A stretch of DNA of 23,645 bases from CAVQBP01 sp964448105 (GCA_964448105.1 CAYUVK010000078.1:1-23645), one strand, 5' to 3'; counted from the stretch's first letter, positions 1 through 9,095 are shown. A program made the numbers and translations. The notes: a model not told the origin generated them from the sequence alone.

Positions 1-15
1 AAGTAAAAACTCTTT

Positions 16-55
16 AGCCCTTGATTTCAATGGAAATCAAGGGCTGTTTTATTTT
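16..55 (+). terminator. Rho-independent terminator of an off-window gene
   Basis: A perfect 13-bp stem (AGCCCTTGATTTC at 16-28 pairing with GAAATCAAGGGCT at 33-45) closes on a 4-nt loop and is followed by GTTTTATTTT. This is a textbook intrinsic terminator on the + strand. It must end transcription of a gene lying left of the window, and it insulates the sensor gene that follows. Confidence 0.88.
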
Positions 56-142
56 GGGAGAGAATCTATTATATTCTAAATCATAATATCTCATGCATTT
101 ATATTGAATTTAACATTTTCTCTTTTGGCTGATATTTATTTT

Positions 143-3100
143 ATGTTCAAAGTTATTCTATACTATCTGCTTTTTTCTCTTTTATTTATCCCCGAAATCC
201 TCCCGCAAGGTTATATTTCTTTTAATCATTTAACAATTGAAGATGGTCTTTCACAAAGTTCGGTAACCTGTATTTTCCAGGATAAAAAGGGTTTTATGTG
301 GTTTGGTACTCAGGATGGATTAAACAGGTACGATGGTTATAATTTCAAAATATTTAAAAATGACCCGTCAGACTCCAACAGCATTTCAGATAACTTCATT
401 TTCTCTATATATCAAGATAAAAGAGGAGTCCTCTATTCCGAAACTCAAAGCGGAAAATTCAATAAATATTTTCCGGAGACAGAATCCTTTAAAGTTGTTG
501 AAAAAGATAGTATTAATTTAATTGGAGCAAAATTTAGTACGATTCTGGCTTTATATGAAGATTCAACAAATATTAAATGGATGGGGGGATTAAGTGCAGC
601 TACCGGTTTAAAAAAGATAAATACAAAAACCGGAAAAATATCTTATTACTATCACAATCCTTCCGATCCTTCAAGCTTAAGTGATAATAAAGTATATTCA
701 ATATTTAGGGATCGTTCCGGGAATTTATGGGTCGGAACATTTAATGGGTTAGACAAGCTTAATGAAAGAACCGGGAAATTTTCACACTATAGAAACAATC
801 CTAATAATTCAAACAGTCTACCCGATAACTGGATTTGGTCTATTTATGAAGATCATAGGGGATATCTATGGATAGGTACCGATAGAGGCGGATTATCATG
901 CTTTGATCCAAGTTCAAATACATTCTTTAATTATAAAAATAGTCAAAGTGATCCGACTAGTATAAACGATAATTTTGTTTACTCAATTTACCAGGATCAT
1001 AGTGGAGTAATCTGGATTGGTACAAATACCGGTGGGATTAATTACTTCCATCCTTCAACATTAGTTTTTGAACATTATAAACACGATCCCGGGAATAAAA
1101 ATAGCCTTAATGATGATAATGTATTTTCAATGGTTGTCGATAAAAATGGTACTTATTGGATTGCTACACGGAATAACGGTTTAAATCGTTTTGATTATAA
1201 TACAAAAAATTTTTCTGCTTATTATCATAATCCTTCAAATGCCAACAGTTTAATTAGTAATAATATCCAAGTATTAATGGCAGATAAAAACGGGATTATT
1301 TGGATCGGTACCGCTAATAATGGTCTGGATGCTTTTGATCCTAAGAATCAAACCTTTACCCATCACACTCATAATCTGTTAGATTCAAATTCATTAACTG
1401 ATGACCGTATATATTCTTTATTTGAAGATAAAAATGACAATGTATGGATTGGAACTTATAGAGGCGGATTAAATAAGCTAAATAAGAAAACCGGAAAGAT
1501 ATCTAATTATGAGCATAATAATAATGATAGCAGTTCCATTAGTTCAAATTCAGTTTTATCAATTGCTCAAGATGAATCGGGAAAACTCTGGATAGGTACA
1601 TTCGGGGGAGGAGTAAATGTTTTTGATCAAGCTGAGCAATCATTTGCTCACTTTAATCATATTGCGGCGGATTCAACAAGTATCTGTGATGATAATATTA
1701 TAAGAGTATTTAAAGACAGCAAAGGTAATATGTGGTTCGGAACAACTTCAGGTTTAAGCGAATATTTGTGGAAATCTAATAATTTTAAAAATTACAACGA
1801 AAAGGACGGGCTATCAAATAATACAATATATGGAATAGTAGAGGATAATAATGGGAATTTATGGCTGAGCACTAATAACGGGCTTTCAAAATTTAATCCT
1901 TCAAATGAGACCTTTCAAAATTATTACTACGAAGATGGACTTCAGGGGAATGAATTTAATCAGAATGCTTTTGCCAAGGATAATAAAACAGGCCGCTTAT
2001 TGTTCGGGGGAATAAATGGTTTTAACATTTTTTATCCTGATAGTATAAAGAAGAATAGTTATATACCTCCGGTTGTATTTACAAACTATTTAAGATATAA
2101 TACTGATGACGAAGAAGGGAAGCCTATAATTGAAAAGGGTATTTCGCAGCGGGACAGTATATTTTTAACTTATAAAGATAATATTGTATCTCTGGATTTT
2201 GCTGCATTAAGTTACTTCAATAATTCTGAAAATCAATATAGATATAAATTAGAAGGATTCAACAAAAATTGGATACAGCTTGGCAACAATCATACTGTTA
2301 CTTTTACAAATTTATCACAGGGAGACTATATTCTACGGGTGATTGGCTCAAATGACGATGGAGTCTGGAACGAAAAGGGGGCATCCCTTTCCATTACTGT
2401 TTCACCACCATGGTGGAAAACTAAAATTGCCTATATAGCATATGGAATTATTTTTCTAAGTACTCTTTATGGTTTTAGAAAATTTGAGTTAAATAGACGT
2501 GAACAAAAAACAAAACTCAGAGAAAATGAATTGCGTTTGAAGGCAACGGAAGCTGAGAAAAGGGCAATTGAAGCTGAGAATGAAAGAAAGACAAAAGAAC
2601 TTGAAGAAGCCAGGCAGCTTCAGCTTTCAATGCTGCCCAAAGAACTCCCAAAACTTCCCTACCTTGAAATCGCTGCTTTCATGCGGACAGCAACTGAAGT
2701 AGGTGGAGACTATTATGATTTTCTCGTTCAGGAAGATGGGATCCTTAATGTTGCATTTGGCGATGCTACAGGACACGGGCTTCAAGCCGGAACCATGGTT
2801 ACTCTTATGAAGGGATTTTTTACTTCCGATTCATCAAAATTAAGCCCGCAGGATTTTATGAACCATTGTTCAAGGATGATAAGAGAAATAAAGTTAGGCA
2901 GAATCTTAATGTCTTTTAGTTATTTAAAGATTGACGGATGCAAGCTTTTTATTACTAGCGCAGGAATGCCTCCCGTTTATTATTATAATAAAGAAAATAA
3001 AGAAGTTGAAGAAATTGTAATTCAAGGAATGCCTTTAGGAGCAATGCGTAAATTTTCTTATAAATTAATTGAAAAAGAATTAAAAACGGGGGATACAATT

Positions 3101-3304
3101 TTATTACTAACTGACGGACTTCCTGAACAAATGAATACCGAAGAGAAGATGTTTGATTACTCTCGTGTGAAAGAGAATTTTAAGTTAGTTGCAGAAAACA
3201 GTCCCGATGAAATTATAAATAAACTTAATTTAGCAGGGGATAAATGGATGGAAGGGGTAGTTCAAGCTGATGATATTTCATTTGTTGTCTTAAAAGTTAA
3301 ATAG
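143..3304 (+). CDS. Membrane sensor: Reg_prop beta-propeller, Y_Y_Y domain, TM helix, SpoIIE/PP2C phosphatase output
   Basis: An N-terminal signal segment (MFKVILYYLLFSLLFIPE) precedes about a dozen two-component-regulator propeller repeats of the W-I/F/V-G-T-x-x-G-G/N-L type. A Y_Y_Y domain follows around residues 690-770 and ends in PPWWKT. Next come one transmembrane helix, a charged coiled coil and a C-terminal SpoIIE-type PP2C phosphatase. Metal-site motifs are visible: GGDYYDF (867-873), FGDATGHG (885-892), LLLTDG (1000-1005) and ADDIS near the end, numbered from the upstream TTG. The family normally senses periplasmic ligands through the propeller. PP2C/SpoIIE modules usually dephosphorylate anti-anti-sigma (STAS) proteins, but no STAS or anti-sigma partner is in the window. 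A TTG at 104 would add 13 residues. The ATG at 143 is preferred because it places the hydrophobic signal at the N-terminus. No histidine kinase or HTH output is present, unlike classic hybrid systems. Confidence 0.9.
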   Translation: MFKVILYYLLFSLLFIPEILPQGYISFNHLTIEDGLSQSSVTCIFQDKKGFMWFGTQDGLNRYDGYNFKIFKNDPSDSNSISDNFIFSIYQDKRGVLYSETQSGKFNKYFPETESFKVVEKDSINLIGAKFSTILALYEDSTNIKWMGGLSAATGLKKINTKTGKISYYYHNPSDPSSLSDNKVYSIFRDRSGNLWVGTFNGLDKLNERTGKFSHYRNNPNNSNSLPDNWIWSIYEDHRGYLWIGTDRGGLSCFDPSSNTFFNYKNSQSDPTSINDNFVYSIYQDHSGVIWIGTNTGGINYFHPSTLVFEHYKHDPGNKNSLNDDNVFSMVVDKNGTYWIATRNNGLNRFDYNTKNFSAYYHNPSNANSLISNNIQVLMADKNGIIWIGTANNGLDAFDPKNQTFTHHTHNLLDSNSLTDDRIYSLFEDKNDNVWIGTYRGGLNKLNKKTGKISNYEHNNNDSSSISSNSVLSIAQDESGKLWIGTFGGGVNVFDQAEQSFAHFNHIAADSTSICDDNIIRVFKDSKGNMWFGTTSGLSEYLWKSNNFKNYNEKDGLSNNTIYGIVEDNNGNLWLSTNNGLSKFNPSNETFQNYYYEDGLQGNEFNQNAFAKDNKTGRLLFGGINGFNIFYPDSIKKNSYIPPVVFTNYLRYNTDDEEGKPIIEKGISQRDSIFLTYKDNIVSLDFAALSYFNNSENQYRYKLEGFNKNWIQLGNNHTVTFTNLSQGDYILRVIGSNDDGVWNEKGASLSITVSPPWWKTKIAYIAYGIIFLSTLYGFRKFELNRREQKTKLRENELRLKATEAEKRAIEAENERKTKELEEARQLQLSMLPKELPKLPYLEIAAFMRTATEVGGDYYDFLVQEDGILNVAFGDATGHGLQAGTMVTLMKGFFTSDSSKLSPQDFMNHCSRMIREIKLGRILMSFSYLKIDGCKLFITSAGMPPVYYYNKENKEVEEIVIQGMPLGAMRKFSYKLIEKELKTGDTILLLTDGLPEQMNTEEKMFDYSRVKENFKLVAENSPDEIINKLNLAGDKWMEGVVQADDISFVVLKVK

Positions 3305-3574
3305 AACATTTCGGTTAAATTAATAACAAGGTAAATTATTTATTTTTAATCAATAAAAAATTAAGAGCTTAACTTATAGTACTGAAAATAGTTAAAATCC
3401 ACTTACCTGATATATTAACCTATGTTTTTACAAACGACTAATCTAAATTGAATATTCTTGCCGTTTTCTTAACAATTATTTAACAATAATTTCGAATTTT
3501 TACATAAAATTGTAGTTACATTATTACAAATTTTAAGTAATTTTGATTAGTTATTAATTTGTACCTTAGGGGAA

Positions 3575-4693
3575 ATGAATCTAGTTACCATAATTATTTT
3601 AATAGGAATCGGACAGGGTTTCTTTGTAAGTGTTCTATTGCTTACGTTGAACCGTGGAAATAAAACAGCAAACCGTCTCCTGGGAATTTTAATGATCCTG
3701 TTTTCTCTTTCAATAAGCGGTTTTGTTTTTATTAGAACAGATTCTTATAAAGATTTCCCTTTTGCAATCGGATTACCTTCGACAGTTATTTTTCTGTTTG
3801 GTCCGTTATTTTATTTTTATGTTAAGGAATTAACGGCCGGCCGGTTTAAGTTTAACAAAAAAGATATTCTACACTTAATCCCTTTTATAGCATTAATTCT
3901 CTACAGACTGCCATTCTATTTCAAAAATCCCGAAGAGAAATTGGCTTCAATCAGAAGTGTAGGAAGCTTAGATGAAAATCTGGTAATTCTTATTATTCAG
4001 ATTATTCATCTATTTATTTATTTATTCTTTGTTAAAAAAATATTGAATAAACATGAATTAAAAATAAAATCTACTATGTCCTCCCTTGATAAAATTAATT
4101 TACGCTGGATAAGTGTCGGGATGAATTCTTTTTTAGTAATATTCGGGATAATGACAATATTTATTGCGTTATTCATTTCGGGAATAAATGTTTATTCAAT
4201 TTATATTACTGTTATACCGTTGATGGTGTCGATTGTAATTCTATCAATAGGTTATTTTGGTTTAACCCAGCCGATTATAATTCCTCCTGAAATTGAGAAT
4301 AATAAATCAAAGAAATATGAAAAATCTTCTTTGACATCGGAAAATTCGGAAAAATATTTGAGTAAATTATTAAGTATTATGGAGGCCGAAAAACCATTCC
4401 TTAATAATGATTTAACTCTCCAGAAACTTTCCGAAAAGCTTTCTATATCCCCGCATCATTTGTCGCAGATAATAAATGAAAGAATGAATCAGAATTTCTT
4501 CGATTTCATAAACAGCTACCGGATTGAAGAGGCTAAAATCTTGTTGGTGGACAAAAGAGGAGAATTGTTAACAATTTTAGCTATTGCCGAAGAAGTTGGA
4601 TTTAATTCAAAATCTGCTTTCAACATTGCATTTAAAAAATATACTTCGATGACTCCTACCCAATTTAAAAAACAAAACTTTCCGGCAATATAA
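3575..4693 (+). CDS. Membrane-anchored AraC-family transcriptional regulator
   Basis: The 372-residue protein has about seven hydrophobic segments in its first 250 residues, then a polar linker, then a C-terminal AraC/XylS double helix-turn-helix (about 272-368). The DNA-binding half shows LTLQKLSEKLSISPHHLSQI, then IAEEVGFNSKSAFNIAFKKY and TSMTPTQFKK, all canonical for the family. This 7-TM plus HTH_18 layout is common in Bacteroidota and is thought to couple a membrane signal to transcription; the ligand cannot be inferred. The ATG has GGGG two bases upstream (3569-3572), which is too close for a good ribosome binding site, but no other start is better. It lies 215 bp upstream of the outer-membrane/SDR/RND gene run on the same strand, so it may regulate that run; this is inference from position only. 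Confidence 0.88.
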   Translation: MNLVTIIILIGIGQGFFVSVLLLTLNRGNKTANRLLGILMILFSLSISGFVFIRTDSYKDFPFAIGLPSTVIFLFGPLFYFYVKELTAGRFKFNKKDILHLIPFIALILYRLPFYFKNPEEKLASIRSVGSLDENLVILIIQIIHLFIYLFFVKKILNKHELKIKSTMSSLDKINLRWISVGMNSFLVIFGIMTIFIALFISGINVYSIYITVIPLMVSIVILSIGYFGLTQPIIIPPEIENNKSKKYEKSSLTSENSEKYLSKLLSIMEAEKPFLNNDLTLQKLSEKLSISPHHLSQIINERMNQNFFDFINSYRIEEAKILLVDKRGELLTILAIAEEVGFNSKSAFNIAFKKYTSMTPTQFKKQNFPAI

Positions 4694-4908
4694 ATTGGTC
4701 CGCAAATACAAATTTTGATAGAACGCAGATCATTTAAGATGCTGCCCGGGTTTCATCATTAAAATTTACCATTCATCAGCAAAACTAGTCTTACTTTATC
4801 GGGGAAGACAATTTTTCCGTTTGGATTTATAATGACGGACGAATTCCGATTGGAAAAAGAATAATTTCAGCCTCGAAATTTTTTTTAGTTATAATAAAAG
4901 GGAAGATA

Positions 4909-5505
4909 ATGAACCAAAAATCGATTATTGTTCTGCTTTTATTAATAGTATGCCCGATTTTATTCGCACAGGAAGAGACTTTATTGGGAAGCGGGGAAAT
5001 CTCCAACGGAGGTTTCGGCGGGCCTGTAGTAAAATTTACTTCTATAAATAAACACTTTGGAGTTTTGGTCGGAGGGCAAGGGGGATGGATTATAAATCAT
5101 ACTTTTGTTATCGGCGGTGGTGGTTACGGATTGGTAAATAATGTTAAAACCGGAAGTATGTTTTTGGGTGAAAGACAACTTTTGAATTTCGGCTACGGCG
5201 GTGCAGAGCTTCATTATATCAATAACTCCGACAGACTTGTCCATTATACCGTATCATTATTGATAGGCGGCGGCGGAATCGGTTATAGGCATCCCGATAA
5301 CTGGGAATGGGATTGGGATACTAATACCAAAAGCTTCTTTGTAATGGAACCAGCTGTCAGAGTTATGCTGAATGTTACTTCCTTCTTCAGAATTGGTCTG
5401 GGAGGCGGCTACAGGTTAATTTCAGGTGCTAATCTTGATGATCTGAAAGATAGTGAAATCTCGGGACCGTCCGCAGAGATTGTATTAAAATTCGGGAAAT
5501 TTTAA
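4909..5505 (+). CDS. Predicted outer-membrane beta-barrel-like protein, glycine-rich
   Basis: The 198-residue protein starts with a clear signal peptide (KSIIVLLLLIVCPILFAQ, cleavage probably after FAQ). The mature part is glycine-rich, with alternating hydrophobic/polar stretches (IIGGGGYG-like and LLIGGGGIGYR segments), and ends in an aromatic residue (KFGKF). These features suit a small outer-membrane barrel. A usable ribosome binding site, AAAGGGAAG, sits 3-4 bases before the ATG. It is separated by only 9 bp from the SDR gene, so the two are probably cotranscribed. I do not recognise a named family. The 215 bp before it are mostly non-coding; the frame is open from 4789 but has no start codon there. 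Confidence 0.75.
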   Translation: MNQKSIIVLLLLIVCPILFAQEETLLGSGEISNGGFGGPVVKFTSINKHFGVLVGGQGGWIINHTFVIGGGGYGLVNNVKTGSMFLGERQLLNFGYGGAELHYINNSDRLVHYTVSLLIGGGGIGYRHPDNWEWDWDTNTKSFFVMEPAVRVMLNVTSFFRIGLGGGYRLISGANLDDLKDSEISGPSAEIVLKFGKF

Positions 5506-5514
5506 TAAATACTT

Positions 5515-6426
5515 ATGTATTTCAACAGAGAAATAAACTGTTTAATTACGGGCGCAAATTCAGGTATTGGTAAAGCAGCAGCGAAAAGACTTGCTAAGCT
5601 GGGAGCCGCAATCATTTTAGTTACCAGGAATCATACCCGCGGCGAGAGAACTCTGGCTGAGTTAAAAACAATTACAGGAAGTAATAAATTTTATCTGTTT
5701 ATTACGGATTTATCTTCACAAAAATCAATCCTGGATTTGGCTAATGAAATAAAAAGTAAATTCAGCAGTATCGATATTTTAATTAACAATGCCGGGGCTT
5801 ATTTCAGTAAAAGACATATTACAGTTGACGGGATTGAAGCTACTTTTGCTGTAAATTATTTATCCCGTTTTTTACTTACCAATCTTCTTTTGGAGAATAT
5901 CTTATTAAGCAAACAGGGGAGAATTATTAATGTTTCAGGTGAATATCATCGAAAGGGCCGGATCAATTTTGAAGATCTTGAATATTCAAAAAATTATTCT
6001 GCATTTAAAGTGTTATGCCAGGCCAGGTTAGCAGATATACTATTTGTTTATGAATTATCAAGAAGATTAAAAAATACGATGACAACTTCAAATTGCCTGA
6101 ATCCCGGTTTTGTTGCTACAAACATAATAAATAATGATCCGGATTCTTCATTGCTGAAACGAATCCTCTATAAAAGTATCTCCCCGTTTCTGAAAAGTCC
6201 TGAAGAAGGAGCGGAAACAGTTATATACCTGGCATCTTCGCCTGAAGTAGCAAATGTATCGGGGAAATATTTCATTGAAAAGAGATATGTGCAATCATCT
6301 GCAATAACTTACGACGAAAATATTGCAAGACACCTCTGGAAGGTAAGTGAACAGATGATCAAGGTTAATGTTCCTCAAAATTCATTTTATGAAAATAAAT
6401 TTTTTAATGAACTAAAGACAAAATAA
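5515..6426 (+). CDS. Retinol-dehydrogenase-like SDR protein lacking the catalytic Ser-Tyr-Lys residues
   Basis: This is a Rossmann-fold short-chain dehydrogenase of 303 residues, about the length of the RDH/WWOX-like subfamily. Cofactor features are intact: TGANSGIGK (12-20), TRNxxRGE (37-44, NADP type), DLSS after beta-4, NNAG (91-94) and the helix-E Asn (FAVNY, N114). By alignment to the usual subfamily pattern VNVSS...AYGQSKLAN, the catalytic Ser is Gly (VSG, G142), the Tyr is Leu (L167) and the Lys is Arg (R171, in QARLAD). The Ser-to-Tyr spacing of 25 fits the subfamily, so the alignment is secure. The coincidental YSAFK at 161-165 sits one turn too early to be the active site. It is therefore probably an NADP-binding pseudoenzyme or has altered chemistry. 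It is embedded between an outer-membrane-like gene (9 bp) and a TolC gene (12 bp), which suggests one transcript. Confidence 0.88.
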   Translation: MYFNREINCLITGANSGIGKAAAKRLAKLGAAIILVTRNHTRGERTLAELKTITGSNKFYLFITDLSSQKSILDLANEIKSKFSSIDILINNAGAYFSKRHITVDGIEATFAVNYLSRFLLTNLLLENILLSKQGRIINVSGEYHRKGRINFEDLEYSKNYSAFKVLCQARLADILFVYELSRRLKNTMTTSNCLNPGFVATNIINNDPDSSLLKRILYKSISPFLKSPEEGAETVIYLASSPEVANVSGKYFIEKRYVQSSAITYDENIARHLWKVSEQMIKVNVPQNSFYENKFFNELKTK

Positions 6427-6438
6427 ATAAGTGAAATT

Positions 6439-7890
6439 ATGGAGCTACACACATTTTCAAAAAACATTCTTGTAAAAGGAATTATTACAATTTTAATATT
6501 TTCTTCAATAGGTTTTTCGCAGTCCAAAATATATACCCTTGATGACGCAATTAATGCCGCATTGAGTAACAACAGGGATATAAAGGTTGCAGAACTTGAT
6601 ATAGAAAAATCGAAGGAAGCGGTTCATGAAGCATTCGGATATGCGCTTCCAAGCCTTGATCTTTCTGCAAACTTTAATCATTTTCTTAAAAAGCCCAAAA
6701 CGCCTTTCCCGGATTTTGAAGCATTGTTAACGAATGCAACCTACAGCATTCTTTTTGATGAGAACGTAATTCCCAGAGATGAATCAAAATACAAATCAAT
6801 TCAAACCCAGCTTCAGTCTTTTGTACAGACAAACAGCTACGAAACATCACTCTTATTAACCCAGACTTTATTTAACTCGGCTGTATTTAGAGGTATAGGT
6901 GCTTCACAAATTTATTTAGACTTATCAAAAGAAGAACTAAAGAGAAAAGTATCTTCAACCATACTTGATGTTAAAAAAGCTTTTTATGGTGTCCTGTTAA
7001 CAAAGCAGCTTCTGGATATAACAACTGCAAGCTATAACAATGCGCTTGAAAATCTTAAAAACGTTAAAGCTCTTAATGCACAAGGATTAGTTTCCGATTA
7101 TGATGCTCTTCAAGCTGAAGTAAGAGTTGAAAATATAAAACCTGTTGTCCTGCAAATAACAAATAATTTGAAAGATGTTAAGAACGGTTTCAAGATTGTT
7201 ATCGGAGTTAAACAGGAAGAAGAAGTGGATGTTGAAGGAGAATTTCTTTATACAAAAGAAGAAATCCCTGAAATCCAGGATGCAATTGAGAAAGCAATGG
7301 AATCTAATTATAGCTTAAATTCATTGAAGCTGAAAATGCAGGTTGATGAAGCATTTATTGACCTGGATAGATCCGAATACTGGCCTTCTCTTTATGCATT
7401 CGGAAATTATACTTATGCCGGGTCTGCAGATAATTTCAAATTTCAAAATTACTCCTCTGCGGTTGTCGGATTAACTCTTTCAATAAACTTATTTAACGGT
7501 GAAAAGACAAAGAATAAAGTTCAGCAGTCGGAAATTTCGTTAAAACAAACCGGGGAGCAGCTTTCACAATTAAAAGATTTTACTTCAACACAGGTGAAAT
7601 CAAAAATATATGAATTGAAACGTGTCCAAAGTTCGCTCGATGCCCAGGAAAGAAATGTTAGTCTTGCTGAAAAGGCTTATGATATTTCCGTAGTCCGCTA
7701 TAAAGAAGGAACAGGGAACCAGCTCGAAGTTCAAAATGCGGATATGGAATTGAAGCAGGCCCGTATAAACAGGCTTCAGACTATTTATGACTACATAATC
7801 GCTAAATCGAGCCTCGATGAAATTTTGGGGAAAGTCGATCCAAAATATATAGATAAAATGAAAACAGAGAAGACTAAGAAATTAAATTAA
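6439..7890 (+). CDS. TolC-family outer membrane efflux protein
   Basis: The 483-residue protein has a signal peptide (hydrophobic ILVKGIITILIFSSIGF, cleavage near FSQ) followed by two outer-membrane efflux protein repeats. The typical opening YTLDDAINAALSNNRDIKVA and the later helical stretch ending YDYIIAKSSLDEILGKVDP are characteristic. TolC-type proteins form trimeric channels that carry substrate from the RND pump/adaptor across the outer membrane. It is followed 18 bp later by the adaptor gene. No strong ribosome binding site precedes the ATG, which is usual for this lineage. Substrate is not predictable from sequence. Confidence 0.92.
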   Translation: MELHTFSKNILVKGIITILIFSSIGFSQSKIYTLDDAINAALSNNRDIKVAELDIEKSKEAVHEAFGYALPSLDLSANFNHFLKKPKTPFPDFEALLTNATYSILFDENVIPRDESKYKSIQTQLQSFVQTNSYETSLLLTQTLFNSAVFRGIGASQIYLDLSKEELKRKVSSTILDVKKAFYGVLLTKQLLDITTASYNNALENLKNVKALNAQGLVSDYDALQAEVRVENIKPVVLQITNNLKDVKNGFKIVIGVKQEEEVDVEGEFLYTKEEIPEIQDAIEKAMESNYSLNSLKLKMQVDEAFIDLDRSEYWPSLYAFGNYTYAGSADNFKFQNYSSAVVGLTLSINLFNGEKTKNKVQQSEISLKQTGEQLSQLKDFTSTQVKSKIYELKRVQSSLDAQERNVSLAEKAYDISVVRYKEGTGNQLEVQNADMELKQARINRLQTIYDYIIAKSSLDEILGKVDPKYIDKMKTEKTKKLN

Positions 7891-7908
7891 AGTTAGGAGA
7901 ACTTAATA

Positions 7909-8952
7909 ATGAAAATAAAGAAAAATAAAATAATCATCCTTTTTCTTTTATCGGCATTTTCTGTTCTTCTTCTTCAAAGCTGCAGCAAGGAAAAAGCCGA
8001 TGCCAAAAGTATGGAACAGATTCGTGATGAAGAAGGAGTGCCGGTAAAAATTGAGATCCTTAAGTATCAATCTTTTGAAAAATATTACAGTTTCTTTGGA
8101 AAATTAGCTGGAATCAAAGAAGCGACAAAAAGTGCAATGGTTGGCGGAAAGATAGAGAAAATAAATGCCAAAGTGGGGGAGCAGGTTAAAAAAGACCAGG
8201 TCATAGTTGAATTTGCAGAAGATAATCCGGGCATTCAATTTATGCAGGCAAAAGATGCTTTCGACAATGCCGAGAAAACTTATAATAGAATGAAAGCTCT
8301 TCTTAAAGCCGGGGAAACTGCACAAGCTAATTATGATGCTGCTGAAACACAGTATCTTGTGGCAAAGAGAAATTTTGAATCGCTTAAAGATATGCTTTTT
8401 GTTGATTCGCCTTTTGATGGGATCCTGGTTGATATGAAAATCAATGAAGGGGATAATGTCAATAAAGATGCACATCTGTTTACCGTTTCTCAATTGGATA
8501 AGATGCATACAAAAGTCTGGGCATCGGAAACTGAAATAAGTTCAATAAAAAAGGGTATGAATGCAAGTATGGAATACAATGGAAAAAGTTATCGTGGAAA
8601 AGTTACTGAAGTTTCTATGGCTGTTGATCCTTATAAGCAAGCTTTTTATGCAGAAGTTGAATTTGATAATCCCAAAATGGAGTTAAGAAGCGGTGTTACA
8701 GCCGATATAAAAATATTGATTTATGAAAATCGTAAAGCGATTGTTATTCCGAGAAATCTTGTTATGACCGATGAAAAAGGGACTTATGTGTTTTTAGAAA
8801 ACAACGGTGCCGCTGAAAAAAGATATGTAACGAACGGAAATGACAGCGGGTTAGATTTTGAAATCAAAAACGGATTAAAACCGGGTGATAAATTAATTGT
8901 TCAGGGTGCCTCTCTTTTGGGTAACGGTACTAAAGTAAAACTTATTAAATAA
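7909..8952 (+). CDS. RND efflux periplasmic adaptor (membrane fusion) lipoprotein
   Basis: The 347-residue protein has a lipoprotein signal with lipobox LQSC (Cys25). A biotinyl-lipoyl-like half-motif (SAMVGGKIEKINAKVGEQVK) comes next, followed by a short alpha-hairpin (about residues 105-160) and the second lipoyl half (VDSPFDGILVDMKINEGDNV). The beta-barrel and membrane-proximal domains follow, with the typical IVIPRNLVM and a GLKPGDKLIVQGASLL ending. It would bridge the TolC-like channel and the inner-membrane pump. AGGAGA lies 8 bases before the ATG. The short hairpin fits partners of HAE1-type pumps. Confidence 0.92.
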   Translation: MKIKKNKIIILFLLSAFSVLLLQSCSKEKADAKSMEQIRDEEGVPVKIEILKYQSFEKYYSFFGKLAGIKEATKSAMVGGKIEKINAKVGEQVKKDQVIVEFAEDNPGIQFMQAKDAFDNAEKTYNRMKALLKAGETAQANYDAAETQYLVAKRNFESLKDMLFVDSPFDGILVDMKINEGDNVNKDAHLFTVSQLDKMHTKVWASETEISSIKKGMNASMEYNGKSYRGKVTEVSMAVDPYKQAFYAEVEFDNPKMELRSGVTADIKILIYENRKAIVIPRNLVMTDEKGTYVFLENNGAAEKRYVTNGNDSGLDFEIKNGLKPGDKLIVQGASLLGNGTKVKLIK

Positions 8953-8992
8953 AATTATGAAATTGTTTATTAAAAGATGACTACTTAATCTT

Positions 8993-9022
8993 TCAGCCAT
9001 AGGCTGATCCGCCTCTGGCGGA
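8993..9022. repeat. Two back-to-back 15-bp palindromes inside the efflux operon
   Basis: TCAGCC-ATA-GGCTGA (8993-9007) abuts TCCGCC-TCT-GGCGGA (9008-9022). Each is a perfect 6-bp stem with a 3-nt loop, and they are more GC-rich than their surroundings. This looks like a dispersed intergenic palindromic element rather than a terminator, because no T-run follows. It sits between the adaptor and pump genes and could affect mRNA stability or relative expression. Confidence 0.7.
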
Positions 9023-9028
9023 AATCAT

Positions 9029-9095
9029 AATCTTAATCTTACTCTTGAATTGAACAATTGGGATTAAGATTAGGAGTAAGAGTAAGATTAAGATT
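9029..9095. repeat. Long inverted repeat (18-bp perfect arms) upstream of the pump gene
   Basis: The arm AATCTTAATCTTACTCTT (9029-9046) is the exact reverse complement of AAGAGTAAGATTAAGATT (9078-9095). The 31-nt loop carries a second partial copy (ATTAAGATT, 9063-9071) that can pair with the start of the left arm instead, and AACAATTGG (9053-9061) can pair with CCAATTGTT downstream. Several mutually exclusive hairpins are thus possible. The ATG of the pump lies 40 bp downstream. It may be a dispersed repeat, an mRNA-stabilising hairpin or a regulatory fold; the sequence cannot decide. Confidence 0.75.

Noticed and set aside
3530..3562. TAATTTTG before the AraC-type gene as a Bacteroidota -7 promoter element (TAnnTTTG)
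   Set aside because: The matching TTTG -33 element is not at the right distance and the region is AT-rich, so chance matches are expected.
3305..3574. Repeated TTAACAAT(T/A)ATT motifs and a possible small RNA in the gap after the sensor gene
   Set aside because: The repeats are short and AT-rich, with no stable stem or terminator to support an RNA gene.
4789..4908. Open frame upstream of and in frame with the outer-membrane-like gene, containing SVWIYNDGRIPIGK
   Set aside because: It has no ATG, GTG or TTG start, and the signal peptide at the ATG at 4909 with its AAAGGGAAG site gives a clear start. It could be a gene remnant but nothing supports that.
5991..6010. YSAFK in the SDR protein as a catalytic YxxxK motif
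   Set aside because: By alignment to the subfamily it is six residues upstream of the true site; the conserved LADILF...ELSRRL block fixes the active-site Tyr and Lys positions as Leu and Arg.
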